Shown here: one piece after another, positions 1-10,392 of the stretch | Layout: the number at the start of each line of letters is the position of its first letter | Numbering within the stretch: the stretch's first letter is position 1 | Assembly (NCBI RefSeq): GCF_016463975.1 | Contig: NZ_JAEMNX010000011.1 | Span: 62,001-126,000 of the forward strand | DNA: 64,000 bases | DNA from: Marinomonas transparens | Lineage (GTDB): Bacteria; Pseudomonadota; Gammaproteobacteria; Pseudomonadales; Marinomonadaceae | Direction: 5' to 3' | Program-made: the position numbers and the translations under genes | The notes under the pieces: model-generated | Told to the model about the DNA's origin: nothing | Seen by the model: only the letters and a program-made list of their open reading frames with translations | Database searches by the model: none

Positions 1-533
1 TTAATGGTGTGCTTGATGAATTAAAAGTGAAGGAAAATGACAGTATCTCCATGGCCGCAGAGATGGAGGCGTTACAATCGCAAATTAGTTCGCAATTGCG
101 TAATGTTCAGTGGCAACTCCCTAATGAAATGGCATTGAACAATACCTTTGAAATTCTAGTGACGGCCAATGTACGACCCGCATTAACGGGTCAGACCTAT
201 ATTGCTGAATTAGTCACAGATAGCGCTATTCAAATGATTAGTGATAGAGAAGTCAGTGCACGAGTCCAAAATGGTCGTTTGCAATGGCGTTGGCGAGTAT
301 CTGGGCTTAATGAAAGACCGGAGGCCCAGTTGAACTTGTCTGTTACTCAGCAAATGAATTTTCAAGAGCAAAAAATCATGAGGCAGGTTTATCGAAGCAA
401 TGAGACCTTGTCTCTGGTAAATAACAACTTGTTTGACAAATATGGTTACTGGACTGGCGCTATTTTATTGGGTTTGCTTGGCGGTTTCCTTGTCGGCCGT
501 CTAAACAAGCAAAAAAATATCGAAATCGTCTAA
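1..533 (+). CDS. 3' end of an unrecognised membrane-anchored protein
   Basis: The reading frame is open to the left edge, so only the C-terminal part of this protein is visible. The visible part is a soluble, beta-rich segment of about 140 residues. It is followed by one hydrophobic helix (YWTGAILLGLLGGFLVG, about 17 residues) and a short positively charged tail, which suggests a large N-terminal part outside the cytoplasm and a C-terminal membrane anchor. I do not recognise the family from this fragment. It ends about 145 bases before metH and is separated from it by a hairpin, so it is probably a separate unit. Confidence 0.6.
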   Translation, partial: NGVLDELKVKENDSISMAAEMEALQSQISSQLRNVQWQLPNEMALNNTFEILVTANVRPALTGQTYIAELVTDSAIQMISDREVSARVQNGRLQWRWRVSGLNERPEAQLNLSVTQQMNFQEQKIMRQVYRSNETLSLVNNNLFDKYGYWTGAILLGLLGGFLVGRLNKQKNIEIV

Positions 534-544
534 TGTCGCAATTA

Positions 545-573
545 GCAGGGGTAACCTTTTAGGTTATCTCTGC
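545..573 (+). other. Imperfect hairpin after the first gene
   Basis: Two 13-base arms (545-557 and 561-573) pair around a three-base TTT loop, with two G-T wobble positions. An outer GTCGCA/TGCGAC repeat brackets it. There is no T tract behind it, so it is a weak terminator candidate or an RNA-stabilising stem at the end of the upstream gene. Confidence 0.35.
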
Positions 574-679
574 GACTCCTTTCCCTCGGATCATTCAATT
601 CCCCATTACTAATTTTCAACGAGAAAAGTTGAGCTTTTCGGTATAGTACGCCTGCATATTCTTTTTTGAGGTGGTGATA

Positions 680-3600
680 GTGGTCAAGTCCGATTCGTAT
701 TCTATTATTGAGAAGCGATTAGCTGAAAATATTTTGATTCTTGATGGTGCTATGGGCACCATGATTCAAGACTATCAATTAGAAGAGCAGGATTACCGTG
801 GTGACCGTTTTGCGGATTGGCAAAGTGATTTAAAAGGCAATAATGACCTACTGTCTCTGACTCAGCCTGACATTATCAAGGCCATTTATTCTGGCTACCT
901 TGCTGCTGGCGCAGACATCATTGAAACCAACACCTTTAACGCCAACTATATTTCCATGTTGGATTACCACATGGAAGCGCTTAGCTATGAGTTGAATTTT
1001 GAATCGGCTCGCTTAGCACGTCTTGCCGCAGATGAATTTACTCAGCAGAACCCAAATAAACCGCGCTTTGTTGCCGGTGCAGTTGGGCCCACAAGTCGCA
1101 CCTGTACCATTTCACCTGATGTTAATGATCCTGGCTTTCGTAACATTCATTTTGATGAATTAGTTGAGGCTTATACGGTTTCTGTGGATGGCCTGATAAA
1201 GGGCGGTGTAGATATCATCCTTATTGAGACGATTTTCGATACCTTGAATGCCAAAGCGGCGATTTATGCCGTCCTAGATTATTTTGAAAAAACCGGTGTA
1301 CGTTATCCTATTATGATTTCTGGCACTATTACTGATGCCTCTGGTCGTACTTTATCAGGGCAAACTACCGAAGCGTTCTGGAACTCTATTGCCCATGCTA
1401 AGCCTATTTCTGTTGGCTTAAATTGCGCGTTGGGGCCTAAAGACTTACGTCAATACATAGAAGAGCTTTCTCGCATTGCAGATACTCACGTTTCTGCACA
1501 CCCTAATGCGGGCCTACCTAATGCTTTTGGTGAATATGATGAATCGCCAGAAGAAATGTTGGAAGAAATCCAAGGCTGGGTAGACGCCGGTTTCCTTAAT
1601 ATCATCGGTGGTTGCTGTGGTACTTCTCCAAGTCATATAGAAATCTTTGCTAACGCCTTCGCCGACTCCACGCCTCGTATTATTCCAACGGTAGAAAAGG
1701 CTTGTCGTTTATCAGGACTAGAGCCATTCAATATTGATGGTGACAGCTTATTTGTGAACGTGGGTGAGCGAACCAATGTGACGGGTTCGGCCATGTTTAA
1801 ACGCCTGATTAAAGAAGGTGACTTTGATACTGCCCTTGCTGTGGCTCGTCAACAGGTGGAAAACGGCGCTCAGATTATCGATATCAACATGGATGAAGGC
1901 ATGTTGGATTCAAAAGCCGCCATGGAACGTTTTCTTAAGTTGATCGCTTCTGAACCCGATATTTCCCGTGTGCCCATCATGTTGGATTCCTCTAAGTGGG
2001 ACATTCTTGAGGCTGGCTTGAAATGGATTCAGGGTAAAGGCGTGGTTAACTCCATCAGCATGAAAGAAGGGGAAGACAACTTCAGAGAGCAGGCCAGAAA
2101 ACTAATGAAATACGGTGCTGCCGTTATTGTCATGGCGTTTGATGAAGTGGGGCAGGCGGATACTCGGGAACGTAAAATTGATATTTGCCGACGTTCTTAC
2201 AAAATTTTGGTGGATGAGGTGGGATACCCACCAGAAGACATTATTTTTGATCCGAATATTTTTGCTATCGCCACCGGTATCGAAGAACACAACCGTTATG
2301 CTTTAGACTTTATCGAAGCCACCGGAGACATCACTCGCGAATTGCCCTATGCCAAGGTATCTGGTGGTGTTTCGAACGTGTCTTTCTCCTTCCGTGGTAA
2401 TAATCCGGTGCGAGAAGCAATTCACGCTGTGTTCTTATATCACGCCATCAAGCAAGGCATGACCATGGGCATAGTCAATGCTGGCCAACTTGCTTTGTAC
2501 GAGGACATTCCAGTTAAGCTGCGTGATGCCGTTGAAGATGCCGTATTAAATCGCACTCCCGATGCAACCGATAACTTACTTGCCATAGCAGGCGAGTTTG
2601 CAGGCAATGGTGAAGTGGCAGAAAAAGAAACCCAAGAATGGCGTGGTTTACCTGTTGCTGATCGCTTAAGTCATGCTCTGGTGAAAGGGATTACGGAGTT
2701 TATTGATGAAGATACAGAAGAAGCCCGTCAAGCTTATGCTCGACCATTAGAAGTGATTGAAGGGCCCCTGATGGATGGCATGAGCATTGTCGGAGACTTG
2801 TTTGGCTCTGGGAAAATGTTCCTGCCTCAGGTGGTGAAATCCGCCCGTGTGATGAAAAAAGCCGTAGCGTATTTGATGCCTTATATTGAGGAAGAGAAAG
2901 CCCGCAATATGGATACCGCATCCTCTAGTAACGGCAAGATTGTGATGGCAACCGTAAAAGGTGATGTGCACGATATTGGTAAAAATATTGTTGGCGTGGT
3001 TTTGCAATGTAATAACTTTGAAATTATTGATCTTGGTGTCATGGTGCCCGCTGAAAAAATTCTTCGCACCGCGAAAGAAGAGGGGGCCGACATGATCGGC
3101 CTTTCTGGTTTGATTACGCCATCCCTAGACGAAATGGTGCATGTTGCTAAGGAAATGGAGCGTCAAGGCTTTGACCTACCTGTCATGATAGGTGGAGCAA
3201 CGACTTCGAAAGCTCACACGGCCGTTAAGGTAGAGCAAAACTACAAACGTAACCAAGTGGTTCATGTTACCAATGCTTCTCGTAGTGTGGGTGTTGCGAG
3301 TGCCTTATTGAGTAAAGATGTGGAGCGTCGTCAAAAATTCGTTGATGAGATTAAGCTAGATTATGAGAAAACGCGTATTCGGCATAAAGACCGAGTAAAA
3401 GCGGGTCGACGTGTTTCCTTGGATAAAGCTCGCCTAAATAAAGCGCCGATTGATTTCTCTCAAGGTATCATGACGCCAAATAATCTAGGCATCACAGTGT
3501 TAACCGAGAAAGACATCGATCTTGCAGATTTGAAAGCTTATATCGATTGGACGCCTTTCTTCCAAACGTGGGAATTAGCCGGTGCTTACCCAAGAATTCT

Positions 3601-4414
3601 CACCGACGAGGTAGTGGGTGAGGAGGCAACGCGAGTGTATAAAGATGCCCTTGAGATGTTGGATGAGGTTATTGAGAATGCTAGCTTGCAGGCAAGAGGC
3701 ATAGTGGGGCTTTTTCCTGCCAATCAAGTTAATCATGATGATATTGAAATTTATGCGGATGAAAGTCGTTCGGAAGTCATCGAAACCTTGTCCTTTTTGC
3801 GCATACAGAATGAACTAACGGCAGCAGGAAAATATAACCATAGTCTGTCCGATTTTATTGCGCCAAAAGACACGGGTATTGCAGATTACATGGGCGCTTT
3901 TGCTTGCGCGGCAGGTTTTGGTATTGATCCATTGGTGGCGAAATACGAAGCGGATCATGATGACTATAATTCTATTATGATCAAGGCGATTGCTGACCGT
4001 TTGGCCGAAGCCACTGCGGAATACCTGCATGAAAAAGTTCGTAAAGAGATTTGGGGGTATGCCGCCGATGAGAGCTTAAGCAATGCTGAATTGATCAAGG
4101 AGAAATATCAAGGTATTCGGCCAGCACCTGGTTACCCAGCTTGTCCTGATCATACTGAAAAGACCAAGCTATGGTCTTTGCTTGATGTGAAAAATAAAAT
4201 TGATATGGATATTACCGAAAGCTTTGCCATGTTACCGACAGCGGCGGTAAGTGGTTGGTATTTTGCTAATCCAAATAGTACGTATTTTGGTGTGGGTAAA
4301 ATTGGCCCAGATCAAGTGGACAGTTATGCTGAGCGTAAAGGTATGAGCAAAGACGATGCTGAGCGTTGGTTAGCGCCTAATTTAGGCTATGATCCCGAAG
4401 ATGATCGAATCTAA
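680..4414 (+). CDS. metH: Cobalamin-dependent methionine synthase
   Basis: MetH transfers a methyl group from 5-methyl-tetrahydrofolate to homocysteine through bound cobalamin, making methionine in the cytoplasm. All four modules are present in order. The homocysteine domain has zinc ligands Cys249 and the Cys312-Cys313 pair. A pterin-binding domain follows, then the B12 domain with the DxHxxG signature (GDVHDIGKN, His764 the cobalt ligand). The C-terminal third is the AdoMet reactivation domain. At 1244 residues it has the usual full length (E. coli is 1227). GTG at 680 is preferred over GTG at 671 because GAGGTG at 668-673 then lies six bases upstream as ribosome-binding site. The cobalamin adenosyltransferase gene follows after a hairpin, so the pair shares a B12 theme. 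Confidence 0.97.
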   Translation: MVKSDSYSIIEKRLAENILILDGAMGTMIQDYQLEEQDYRGDRFADWQSDLKGNNDLLSLTQPDIIKAIYSGYLAAGADIIETNTFNANYISMLDYHMEALSYELNFESARLARLAADEFTQQNPNKPRFVAGAVGPTSRTCTISPDVNDPGFRNIHFDELVEAYTVSVDGLIKGGVDIILIETIFDTLNAKAAIYAVLDYFEKTGVRYPIMISGTITDASGRTLSGQTTEAFWNSIAHAKPISVGLNCALGPKDLRQYIEELSRIADTHVSAHPNAGLPNAFGEYDESPEEMLEEIQGWVDAGFLNIIGGCCGTSPSHIEIFANAFADSTPRIIPTVEKACRLSGLEPFNIDGDSLFVNVGERTNVTGSAMFKRLIKEGDFDTALAVARQQVENGAQIIDINMDEGMLDSKAAMERFLKLIASEPDISRVPIMLDSSKWDILEAGLKWIQGKGVVNSISMKEGEDNFREQARKLMKYGAAVIVMAFDEVGQADTRERKIDICRRSYKILVDEVGYPPEDIIFDPNIFAIATGIEEHNRYALDFIEATGDITRELPYAKVSGGVSNVSFSFRGNNPVREAIHAVFLYHAIKQGMTMGIVNAGQLALYEDIPVKLRDAVEDAVLNRTPDATDNLLAIAGEFAGNGEVAEKETQEWRGLPVADRLSHALVKGITEFIDEDTEEARQAYARPLEVIEGPLMDGMSIVGDLFGSGKMFLPQVVKSARVMKKAVAYLMPYIEEEKARNMDTASSSNGKIVMATVKGDVHDIGKNIVGVVLQCNNFEIIDLGVMVPAEKILRTAKEEGADMIGLSGLITPSLDEMVHVAKEMERQGFDLPVMIGGATTSKAHTAVKVEQNYKRNQVVHVTNASRSVGVASALLSKDVERRQKFVDEIKLDYEKTRIRHKDRVKAGRRVSLDKARLNKAPIDFSQGIMTPNNLGITVLTEKDIDLADLKAYIDWTPFFQTWELAGAYPRILTDEVVGEEATRVYKDALEMLDEVIENASLQARGIVGLFPANQVNHDDIEIYADESRSEVIETLSFLRIQNELTAAGKYNHSLSDFIAPKDTGIADYMGAFACAAGFGIDPLVAKYEADHDDYNSIMIKAIADRLAEATAEYLHEKVRKEIWGYAADESLSNAELIKEKYQGIRPAPGYPACPDHTEKTKLWSLLDVKNKIDMDITESFAMLPTAAVSGWYFANPNSTYFGVGKIGPDQVDSYAERKGMSKDDAERWLAPNLGYDPEDDRI

Positions 4415-4438
4415 ATAGATTTTTCTGGTTACTTTTTG

Positions 4439-4486
4439 ACGCATTGTAGTATTGCTTTTCAAGGGCTATTTCTACAGTGCGTTTTC
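4439..4486 (+). terminator. Intrinsic terminator after metH
   Basis: Arms of 11 bases (4439-4449 and 4472-4482, one G-T wobble) are separated by a 22-base loop and followed by TTTT. The loop is long, so efficiency is uncertain. Confidence 0.5.
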
Positions 4487-4517
4487 ATTTTATCTTTAAA
4501 TTTGAAGCAGGTTCTCA

Positions 4518-5126
4518 ATGGCTAAAACCATAAAAGACCCAGAGCAGCACAAAAAGCGCATGCAGGCGATTAAAAGCCATGTTGATAAGCGCATTGCGAA
4601 AGCTCAAGAGGATAAAGGGACATTTGTTCTACTGACTGGCAATGGCAAAGGCAAATCGAGCTCGGCATTAGGTATGGTGGCCCGTGCTTTGGGTCATGGT
4701 ATGAAAGTCGGTGTGGTGCAGTTTCTGAAAGGTGAGTGGAATACAGGAGAAATTGATTTTTTCAAACAACAGCAGGGTATTCGCTGGGAAATTATGCCAG
4801 CAGGTTTTACTTGGGAAACCCAAAATAGAGAGTCTGATATCGCCTCCTCGCAACAGGCTTGGACACAAGCGATTGAGATGCTTACTGATCCAAGTTTTGA
4901 CCTTGTGGTTTTGGATGAACTGACTTATCTGCTGCATTACGAGTATCTAAATGAAGATGCTGTGATAGAGGTTCTAATGCAGCGGCCAGAAAATCAACAT
5001 TTGGTTGTGACAGGGCGAGGTGCTTCAGAAGCTTTAGTTGCGTTAGCGGATACCGTAAGTGAAATTAAAGAAGTAAAACACGCTTTTAAAATAGGCATTA
5101 AGGCACAGAAAGGTCTAGAATTTTAG
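4518..5126 (+). CDS. cobO: Cob(I)alamin adenosyltransferase (CobA/CobO/BtuR type)
   Basis: The enzyme adenosylates corrinoids with ATP to give the adenosylcobalamin form. The 202-residue length and the sequence fit the CobO/BtuR family. There is a basic N-terminal segment, a P-loop (GNGKGKSS, about residues 42-49), and the family segments VGVVQFLKG and DLVVLDELTY. The ATG at 4518 fits the family start. Placement directly after metH suggests cobalamin supply or salvage next to a cobalamin user. MetH itself uses methylcobalamin, so the link is shared cofactor handling rather than one pathway step. No other cobalamin biosynthesis genes are nearby, so salvage is likely. Confidence 0.95.
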   Translation: MAKTIKDPEQHKKRMQAIKSHVDKRIAKAQEDKGTFVLLTGNGKGKSSSALGMVARALGHGMKVGVVQFLKGEWNTGEIDFFKQQQGIRWEIMPAGFTWETQNRESDIASSQQAWTQAIEMLTDPSFDLVVLDELTYLLHYEYLNEDAVIEVLMQRPENQHLVVTGRGASEALVALADTVSEIKEVKHAFKIGIKAQKGLEF

Positions 5127-5138
5127 ATTTTATTGGTT

Positions 5139-5161
5139 GTATTCTCTATCCGTTAGAATAC
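5139..5161. repeat. Short inverted repeat between cobO and the RidA gene
   Basis: GTATTCT (5139-5145) and AGAATAC (5155-5161) are perfect 7-base arms around a nine-base spacer. No T tract follows. It could be a protein-binding site or a weak hairpin upstream of the next gene. Confidence 0.3.
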
Positions 5162-5233
5162 ATAAAGATATAAACACTGTTCCTTAGTTGTTATTATGTG
5201 TTTTTATTTAGTTTCAAAAAAGAAGGGGTAGTT

Positions 5234-5584
5234 ATGTCTATTGAGCGTTTGGAAACAAAACAACGAATGAGCCGTATTGTGAAACACAATGGCACTATTT
5301 ATTTATGTGGTCAGGTTGCTGCGGATGCGCTAACTGGAATTCAAGAGCAAACTCAGACCATGCTAGATAAAGTGGAAAGCTTGTTGGAGCAGGCTGGTTC
5401 TGACAAAGAGCATATTCTTTCTGCGACCATTTACATTCGTGATATGAAAGACTTTGCTGCTATGAACGAAGTTTGGGATGCTTGGGTTCCTGAAGGTTTT
5501 GCACCCGCTCGTGCTTGTGTGGAGGCTCGTATGGCAAGGGCTGAACTCTTGGTTGAGATTTCTGTTATCGCCGCAGAAAAATAG
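5234..5584 (+). CDS. RidA (YjgF/YER057c/UK114) family protein
   Basis: Family members hydrolyse reactive enamine/imine intermediates made by PLP enzymes, protecting them from damage. This 116-residue protein has the family fold pattern. It contains the C-terminal motif [12 protein letters not shown], in which the substrate carboxylate-binding arginine lies, followed by VEISVIA. It looks like the short YoaB-like subgroup rather than classical RidA. The ATG at 5234 is chosen because GAAGGGG lies just upstream, and the 12 codons before it have no family support. It stands alone between cobO and a convergent cNMP-binding gene. Confidence 0.88.
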   Translation: MSIERLETKQRMSRIVKHNGTIYLCGQVAADALTGIQEQTQTMLDKVESLLEQAGSDKEHILSATIYIRDMKDFAAMNEVWDAWVPEGFAPARACVEARMARAELLVEISVIAAEK

Positions 5585-5661
5585 TTGCTGCTGAAAAATA
5601 GCTTTTGCCAAAAATACCGCTAGTGGGTAAAACAGGCAGTGATATGTATAGCGACTGCCTG

Positions 5662-6150
5662 TTATTCGTTTTTTACCTTGGCTTCCACAATGACATCACC
5701 TAGTGCCGTAATGGTTCTCGCCATATCCCTTGATAAATTCAGCAAGAAAATACCAAAATCAAATGGAAAAGCATCGTGAAAGTCACTGAATAGGTTGCTC
5801 GATACTTCCAATAATAATGAATCTTCTAAAGCAACGGCCGTACCCACTCTATCGTGTAATGCTATCATGGCGACAAAACCAACCGCCTCTCCGAAATTGA
5901 CCACACGAGTATGGCTTGTCTTTTTATTGTGTTGTTTGAAAAAGTCCAGACTGCCGTGCAATACGATATAGAAATTGTCTCCTTTATCACCGTAATGAAA
6001 TACATCATCTCCTGTTATGACTTTATGGATAGTGCCTTCTGCTAATAAATAGTGAATGGCCTTATCCGATAGCGCGCCGAACACAGAGCCTTTTCTAAGT
6101 TCTTGTGGGGAAATGTCATACTCAGCTTCACTTACTAGTACGGTATTCAT
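5662..6150 (-). CDS. Cyclic nucleotide-binding domain protein
   Basis: The 162-residue product is essentially one CRP-like cNMP-binding beta-barrel domain. It shows the features GDKGDNFYIVLHGSLDFF and FGEAVGFVAMIA, where CRP-type domains carry their phosphate-binding cassette. The usual RxA arginine is not obvious: the segment reads DRVGTAVA. A short helical tail follows instead of a DNA-binding helix-turn-helix, so it is not a transcription factor of the CRP type. Whether it binds cAMP, cGMP or no ligand cannot be told. It is transcribed away from the ABC-F gene. Confidence 0.8.
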   Translation of the reverse strand: MNTVLVSEAEYDISPQELRKGSVFGALSDKAIHYLLAEGTIHKVITGDDVFHYGDKGDNFYIVLHGSLDFFKQHNKKTSHTRVVNFGEAVGFVAMIALHDRVGTAVALEDSLLLEVSSNLFSDFHDAFPFDFGIFLLNLSRDMARTITALGDVIVEAKVKNE

Positions 6151-6429
6151 GGGGTTACTCCCACCAGTTACTGGTCTTGCTTATTTGTTTATAGCTGATT
6201 GCTTAGTTTACAGTGTAGGACTTTCCCTACAAAGGTGTGGTTGCATTTTGTTAAGCGATTGCGAGGTTTTGTCAGCATATATGTCCATATATAAGGTTGT
6301 GCAAGGTTTTTTCTACACAATATGCCTTTCACTATTAAAGACCTTGAAGGATTTGTGCGATAATGGCGAAAATTTATGTCGGCTTGTTAAACAAGCTACC
6401 CCTTTACCCTATATAAGCGGAAGAATGCC
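6151..6429. other. Intergenic leader between the cNMP-binding gene and ybiT
   Basis: These 279 bases separate two divergent genes and should hold both promoters. A perfect 7-base inverted repeat with a one-base spacer lies at 6382-6396 in the ybiT leader. A smaller GTAGG/CCTAC hairpin lies about 150 bases further upstream. A GATAAT hexamer at 6358-6363 is a possible -10 but lacks a convincing -35 at standard spacing. Confidence 0.35.
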
Positions 6430-8016
6430 TTGCTAGTTACTGCTAATATCACCATGCAATTTGGTGCCAAACCCTTGTTCGAGAATGTGTCTGTAAAGTT
6501 TGCTGAAGGTAAACGATATGGTCTGATTGGTGCAAATGGATGTGGTAAGTCCACATTTATGAAAATTCTAGGCGGTGATCTAGAGCCAAGTTCTGGTAAT
6601 GTTTCTAAAGATCCAAATGAGCGTCTTGGTAAATTGAAACAGGATCAATTTGCCTATGAGGAATATTCGGTAATCGATACTGTCATCATGGGGCACACCG
6701 AATTGTGGGCGATCAAGTCTGAAAAAGATGCGATTTACGCTAACCCTAATATGACCGAAGAAGACGGCTTACGTGCTGGCGACCTTGAAGCTGAATTCGC
6801 AGAAATGGATGGCTACACTTCCGATGCTCGTGCTGGAGAGCTGTTGCTAGGGGTTGGCATTCCAACGGAACAGCATTATGGCTTGATGAGCGAAGTGGCT
6901 CCGGGCCTTAAGTTGCGAGTATTGCTAGCGCAGGCTTTGTTTTCCGATCCCGAAATTTTACTGCTTGACGAGCCAACCAACAACTTGGATATCAATACGA
7001 TTCGTTGGTTGGAAGGGGTCTTGGTTGAACGTAATTGCACCATGATTATTATTTCCCATGACCGTCACTTTTTGAATTCTGTTTGTACCAATATGGCGGA
7101 TTTGGATTATGGTGAGTTGCGTCTATTCTCAGGAAATTACGATGAATACATGACCGCAGCGACTCAGGCTCGTGACCGTTTATTATCGGATAATGCGAAG
7201 AAAAAGGCGCAAATTAACGAGTTGAAATCGTTTGTTAGTCGTTTCTCTGCTAACGCCTCAAAATCTAAGCAAGCCACTTCTCGCGCTAAGCAGATAGATA
7301 AGATTCAGCTTGAGGAAGTCAAACCTTCTAGCCGCCAAAGTCCTTTTATTCGTTTTGAGCAAGAGAAGAAGCTACATCGCCAAGCCGTTCAGGTTGAAAA
7401 CTTGGCTAAATCTTATGATGAGCAATTGTTCAGTGGTTTGAACATGATGGTTGAAGTCGGTGAGCGTATAGCGGTTATCGGACCAAACGGTATTGGTAAA
7501 ACTACCCTGCTTAAATGTTTGGTTGGCGATACGGAGCTAACTAAAGGCGAAGTGAAATGGTCTGAGAACGCGAATATTGGCTACTACGCTCAAGATCACG
7601 CCCATGAATTTGAGAAAGATGTTGGCCTGATTGAGTGGATGGCACAATGGGGTCAAGAAGCTGATGATGAGCAGGTTATTCGCGGTACACTAGGTCGCTT
7701 GTTATTCTCACAAAATGACATTAAAAAATCGGTTAAAGTATTGTCTGGTGGTGAGCAAGGGCGCATGTTGTTTGGCAAGCTCATGTTGCAAAAACCTAAT
7801 GTTTTGATTATGGATGAGCCAACCAACCATATGGATATGGAATCGATCGAAGCCTTGAACCTAGCCTTAGATCATTACCCTGGCACCTTGATTTTTGTCA
7901 GTCATGACCGTGAATTTGTCTCCTCATTGGCAACTCGTATTGTCGAAGTGACAAGTAAAGGTATCGTTGACTTCCATGGTACTTATGACGAATATTTAGC
8001 TAAATTAGAGAGTTAA
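6430..8016 (+). CDS. ybiT: ABC-F family ATPase YbiT
   Basis: ABC-F proteins are soluble twin-ATPase proteins that act on the ribosome rather than on transport. This 528-residue protein matches E. coli YbiT closely along its length. It has Walker A GANGCGKS and GPNGIGKT, two signature/Walker B sets ([11 protein letters not shown] and [11 protein letters not shown]), and the basic inter-domain linker rich in [11 protein letters not shown]. The start is TTG at 6430. The protein then begins [12 protein letters not shown] as in the family, and GGAAG at 6419-6423 sits six bases upstream. A four-codon mini-ORF (6425-6436) overlaps this start. A strong terminator follows. Confidence 0.95.
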   Translation: MLVTANITMQFGAKPLFENVSVKFAEGKRYGLIGANGCGKSTFMKILGGDLEPSSGNVSKDPNERLGKLKQDQFAYEEYSVIDTVIMGHTELWAIKSEKDAIYANPNMTEEDGLRAGDLEAEFAEMDGYTSDARAGELLLGVGIPTEQHYGLMSEVAPGLKLRVLLAQALFSDPEILLLDEPTNNLDINTIRWLEGVLVERNCTMIIISHDRHFLNSVCTNMADLDYGELRLFSGNYDEYMTAATQARDRLLSDNAKKKAQINELKSFVSRFSANASKSKQATSRAKQIDKIQLEEVKPSSRQSPFIRFEQEKKLHRQAVQVENLAKSYDEQLFSGLNMMVEVGERIAVIGPNGIGKTTLLKCLVGDTELTKGEVKWSENANIGYYAQDHAHEFEKDVGLIEWMAQWGQEADDEQVIRGTLGRLLFSQNDIKKSVKVLSGGEQGRMLFGKLMLQKPNVLIMDEPTNHMDMESIEALNLALDHYPGTLIFVSHDREFVSSLATRIVEVTSKGIVDFHGTYDEYLAKLES

Positions 8017-8044
8017 TTTTCACTTTCTAAAATACGCCCAGTAA

Positions 8045-8082
8045 AAAAAAGGGAAGGCCATTAATTTAGCCTTCCCTTTTTT
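8045..8082. terminator. Intrinsic terminator between ybiT and the convergent MOSC gene
   Basis: A perfect 14-base stem (8045-8058 with 8069-8082), GGGAAGGC flanked by an A tract and a T tract, encloses a ten-base loop. It can serve both convergent genes. Confidence 0.9.
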
Positions 8083-8116
8083 GTTCTAATTGCTGTGTAT
8101 GACCGTTAACTAAGCA

Positions 8117-8950
8117 CTAACGCCTATCCATATATTTATCAGCTTCTTGGTACTCTAAAATTTCTACTGTATCGTCGACATTAACCTTCCCACTATTGAG
8201 TGTGACTAGGTTAAGGCCAAAATGAATGCCTTTATCGAGCAAACGAAACTTGGCTAATGTTTTGAGTGGCTCACCTTTATTACTGCGCTCAGCAGTATCT
8301 GGATTAAGGGTGGTAAAGATGCAGCGCTCGCAAGGGCCGACATTTTCAAACTCTACTTCGCCAATTTTGATTCGCTTCCAGCTGTCCTCTTCAAATGCCT
8401 GATTGCCTTTGATGACTAGGTTGGGGCGGAACTGTGCCATTTGGATTTGTTCAGGACAGCTGAGGTTAAGAGCGACAAGGGATGCTTCCGTCGTTAATAG
8501 AAATGGATGGGTATCTGAAAAAGCAATTGGAACATTAGGTCTACGGCTTCGGAATTGCTTTGATTTTTCACCTAAAAAAACCATCATTACTTCTTCTTCA
8601 GCAACCTGACTAAACCATTCATTTGCTTCTTTTGACACAAGTTGTCCATGCATAGAACTACCTAAAATATCTATGTCTTTGTGTTCGTTGGAAAAAGCAT
8701 CAGAAGTGAGTATTAGTGTACTTGCTATATTAGGGTGTGAAAATAGCCATGTATTGGCGTCAATCAATTCTGCTTTCACTAATGTAAGTGTAGGGTGCTT
8801 TCGTCCAGTAATGCATTCACCGTTGGGTTTAACAAGTACATATCTTCTGTCTCCCCAGAGGCCAATTTCTTCAACTTGGCTAGTTTGTAGGGCAATACCT
8901 TGAATGGATTTAACGGGGTAGATAGTGATGGCGCTCAGGAAGTTGCTCAC
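8117..8950 (-). CDS. MOSC domain protein (YcbX-like, without ferredoxin domain)
   Basis: MOSC proteins bind molybdenum cofactor sulfide, and YcbX takes part in reducing N-hydroxylated compounds. The 277-residue protein has the MOSC N-terminal beta-barrel (IYPVKSIQGI, then GLWGDRRYVLV). It also has the MOSC core with the conserved cysteine region GPCERCIFTTLNPDT and GEPLKTLAKFR, which closely resembles YcbX. Unlike E. coli YcbX (369 residues) it stops before a 2Fe-2S ferredoxin domain, so a separate electron donor would be needed. The start is GTG with AAGGAG five bases upstream. Confidence 0.88.
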   Translation of the reverse strand: MSNFLSAITIYPVKSIQGIALQTSQVEEIGLWGDRRYVLVKPNGECITGRKHPTLTLVKAELIDANTWLFSHPNIASTLILTSDAFSNEHKDIDILGSSMHGQLVSKEANEWFSQVAEEEVMMVFLGEKSKQFRSRRPNVPIAFSDTHPFLLTTEASLVALNLSCPEQIQMAQFRPNLVIKGNQAFEEDSWKRIKIGEVEFENVGPCERCIFTTLNPDTAERSNKGEPLKTLAKFRLLDKGIHFGLNLVTLNSGKVNVDDTVEILEYQEADKYMDRR

Positions 8951-9008
8951 AAAGACTCCTTTTCGATTAAGTCTTATTATTGCTTAGTGATGTTTTATTT
9001 CCAATAAA

Positions 9009-9039
9009 AAAGTCCCATAACGTGATGCTATGGGACTTT
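9009..9039 (-). terminator. Intrinsic terminator of the decarboxylase gene
   Basis: On the minus strand an 11-base perfect stem (9029-9039 with 9009-9019) with a nine-base loop is followed by a T run. It lies about 20 bases after the decarboxylase stop codon. Confidence 0.88.
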
Positions 9040-9060
9040 CGTGTTATCACTTATGACTAT

Positions 9061-10227
9061 TTACAAGTAGTAGGAAGCTAAAGGGGGGAAGCCGTTAAAT
9101 TCAATGGCACTATAGGTTGTGGTATAGGCGCCAGTCGACAGCCAGTACATACGGTCGCCAATCGCTAAATTTAGCGGCAAGCCATATTTATAATTTTCAT
9201 ACATTATGTCGGCACTGTCACAAGTTGGTCCGGCGATAATAACTTCTTCTAATTCGCCGACTTTATCGACATGAATAGGGTATTTAATAGACTCATCCAG
9301 CGTTTCTATTAAGCCAGAGAATTTGCCTACATCGGTAAATATCCAGCGGTTTAACGCTGTGGTTGATTTACGAGAAATTAATACCACTTCACTGACAAGA
9401 ATGCCTGCATTGGATATCAAAGAGCGTCCAGGTTCTAAGATAATACGAGGCAGTTCTGTGCCAAAATCTTCTTCAAGGAAGCGAGATATTTCTTCAGCGT
9501 AGGTCGCGAGATCATTAGTGCGAGCAATATAGTTCGCAGGGAAACCGCCACCCATATTGATCATTTGTAATTCAATATCATCTTCTTCTTTCAGGCGCTC
9601 GAAAATTACTTTAACACTGGCAATCGCGGCATCCCATGCGCCTATGTCTCGTTGCTGAGAGCCAACATGGAAGGAAACGCCGTAAGGAATCAAACCAAGT
9701 TGTTTTGCTAAAATAAGCAGGTCCATTGCCATGTCTGGGCGACAACCAAATTTGCGCGACAAAGGCCAGTCTGCGGTAACTGTACCTTCAGTTAGGATGC
9801 GTACATAAATACGTGAGCCTGGGGCTGCTTTTGCAATGTTGCGCAAATCTGCTTCTGAGTCAGTTGCAAACATACGTACGCCTTTTTCATAAAAATAGCG
9901 TACATCTTTGGCTTTTTTAATGGTATTTCCGTAGCTTATTCGGTCAGCGGATACATCGCCAATGGCCAGCAATTTATCTAACTCATAACGAGAAGCGACA
10001 TCAAAACTTGCCCCACGATCCCTAAGCAGAGTGAGTATTTCTGGGGCGGGGTTCGCTTTGATAGCATAAAAAATATCGGCAATAGGAAAGCCAGAGGTAA
10101 GCTCGGTATAAGCTTCATCAATCATCTGAGTATCGATAACAACAAAAGGGGTTTCTTTGGTATCTGCAAAGGCTTTAAAGCGTGCAAAGCGTTCTGGAGA
10201 GTAAAAAGAATGAAGGTCAGTAGACAT
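9061..10227 (-). CDS. speC: Fold-III PLP ornithine/lysine decarboxylase
   Basis: The enzyme decarboxylates ornithine to putrescine (and possibly lysine to cadaverine), feeding polyamine synthesis in the cytoplasm. The 388-residue protein is of the eukaryote-like alanine-racemase-fold group, not the large enterobacterial SpeC type. It has the PLP lysine in YAIKANP (Lys57), the glycine-rich GGGFP phosphate-binding segment, and the catalytic cysteine in GPTCDSAD (Cys336). It resembles the Pseudomonas speC product. Substrate choice between ornithine and lysine cannot be read with confidence. It has an AGGA ribosome-binding site and an unusually long leader of about 160 bases if the proposed promoter is right. 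Confidence 0.9.
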   Translation of the reverse strand: MSTDLHSFYSPERFARFKAFADTKETPFVVIDTQMIDEAYTELTSGFPIADIFYAIKANPAPEILTLLRDRGASFDVASRYELDKLLAIGDVSADRISYGNTIKKAKDVRYFYEKGVRMFATDSEADLRNIAKAAPGSRIYVRILTEGTVTADWPLSRKFGCRPDMAMDLLILAKQLGLIPYGVSFHVGSQQRDIGAWDAAIASVKVIFERLKEEDDIELQMINMGGGFPANYIARTNDLATYAEEISRFLEEDFGTELPRIILEPGRSLISNAGILVSEVVLISRKSTTALNRWIFTDVGKFSGLIETLDESIKYPIHVDKVGELEEVIIAGPTCDSADIMYENYKYGLPLNLAIGDRMYWLSTGAYTTTYSAIEFNGFPPLASYYL

Positions 10228-10392
10228 GGCGCATTATTCCTATATAACTTACATAAGCCGATTTAAGTAAAAGCGCCTTTACCTTTCTCCATCCTACTTA
10301 TTTAGCTGTTACGAATTTGGTCAACAATGACCTTACGCGACGAGCGTAGCAGTTGAAGCGGTGCGGATTATGTTCAGCAATGACGCGGGAGA

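Noticed and set aside
6056-6436. Plus-strand frame across the intergenic region before ybiT
   Set aside because: It overlaps the cNMP-binding gene on the other strand and has no family features; only its last four codons coincide with the ybiT start.
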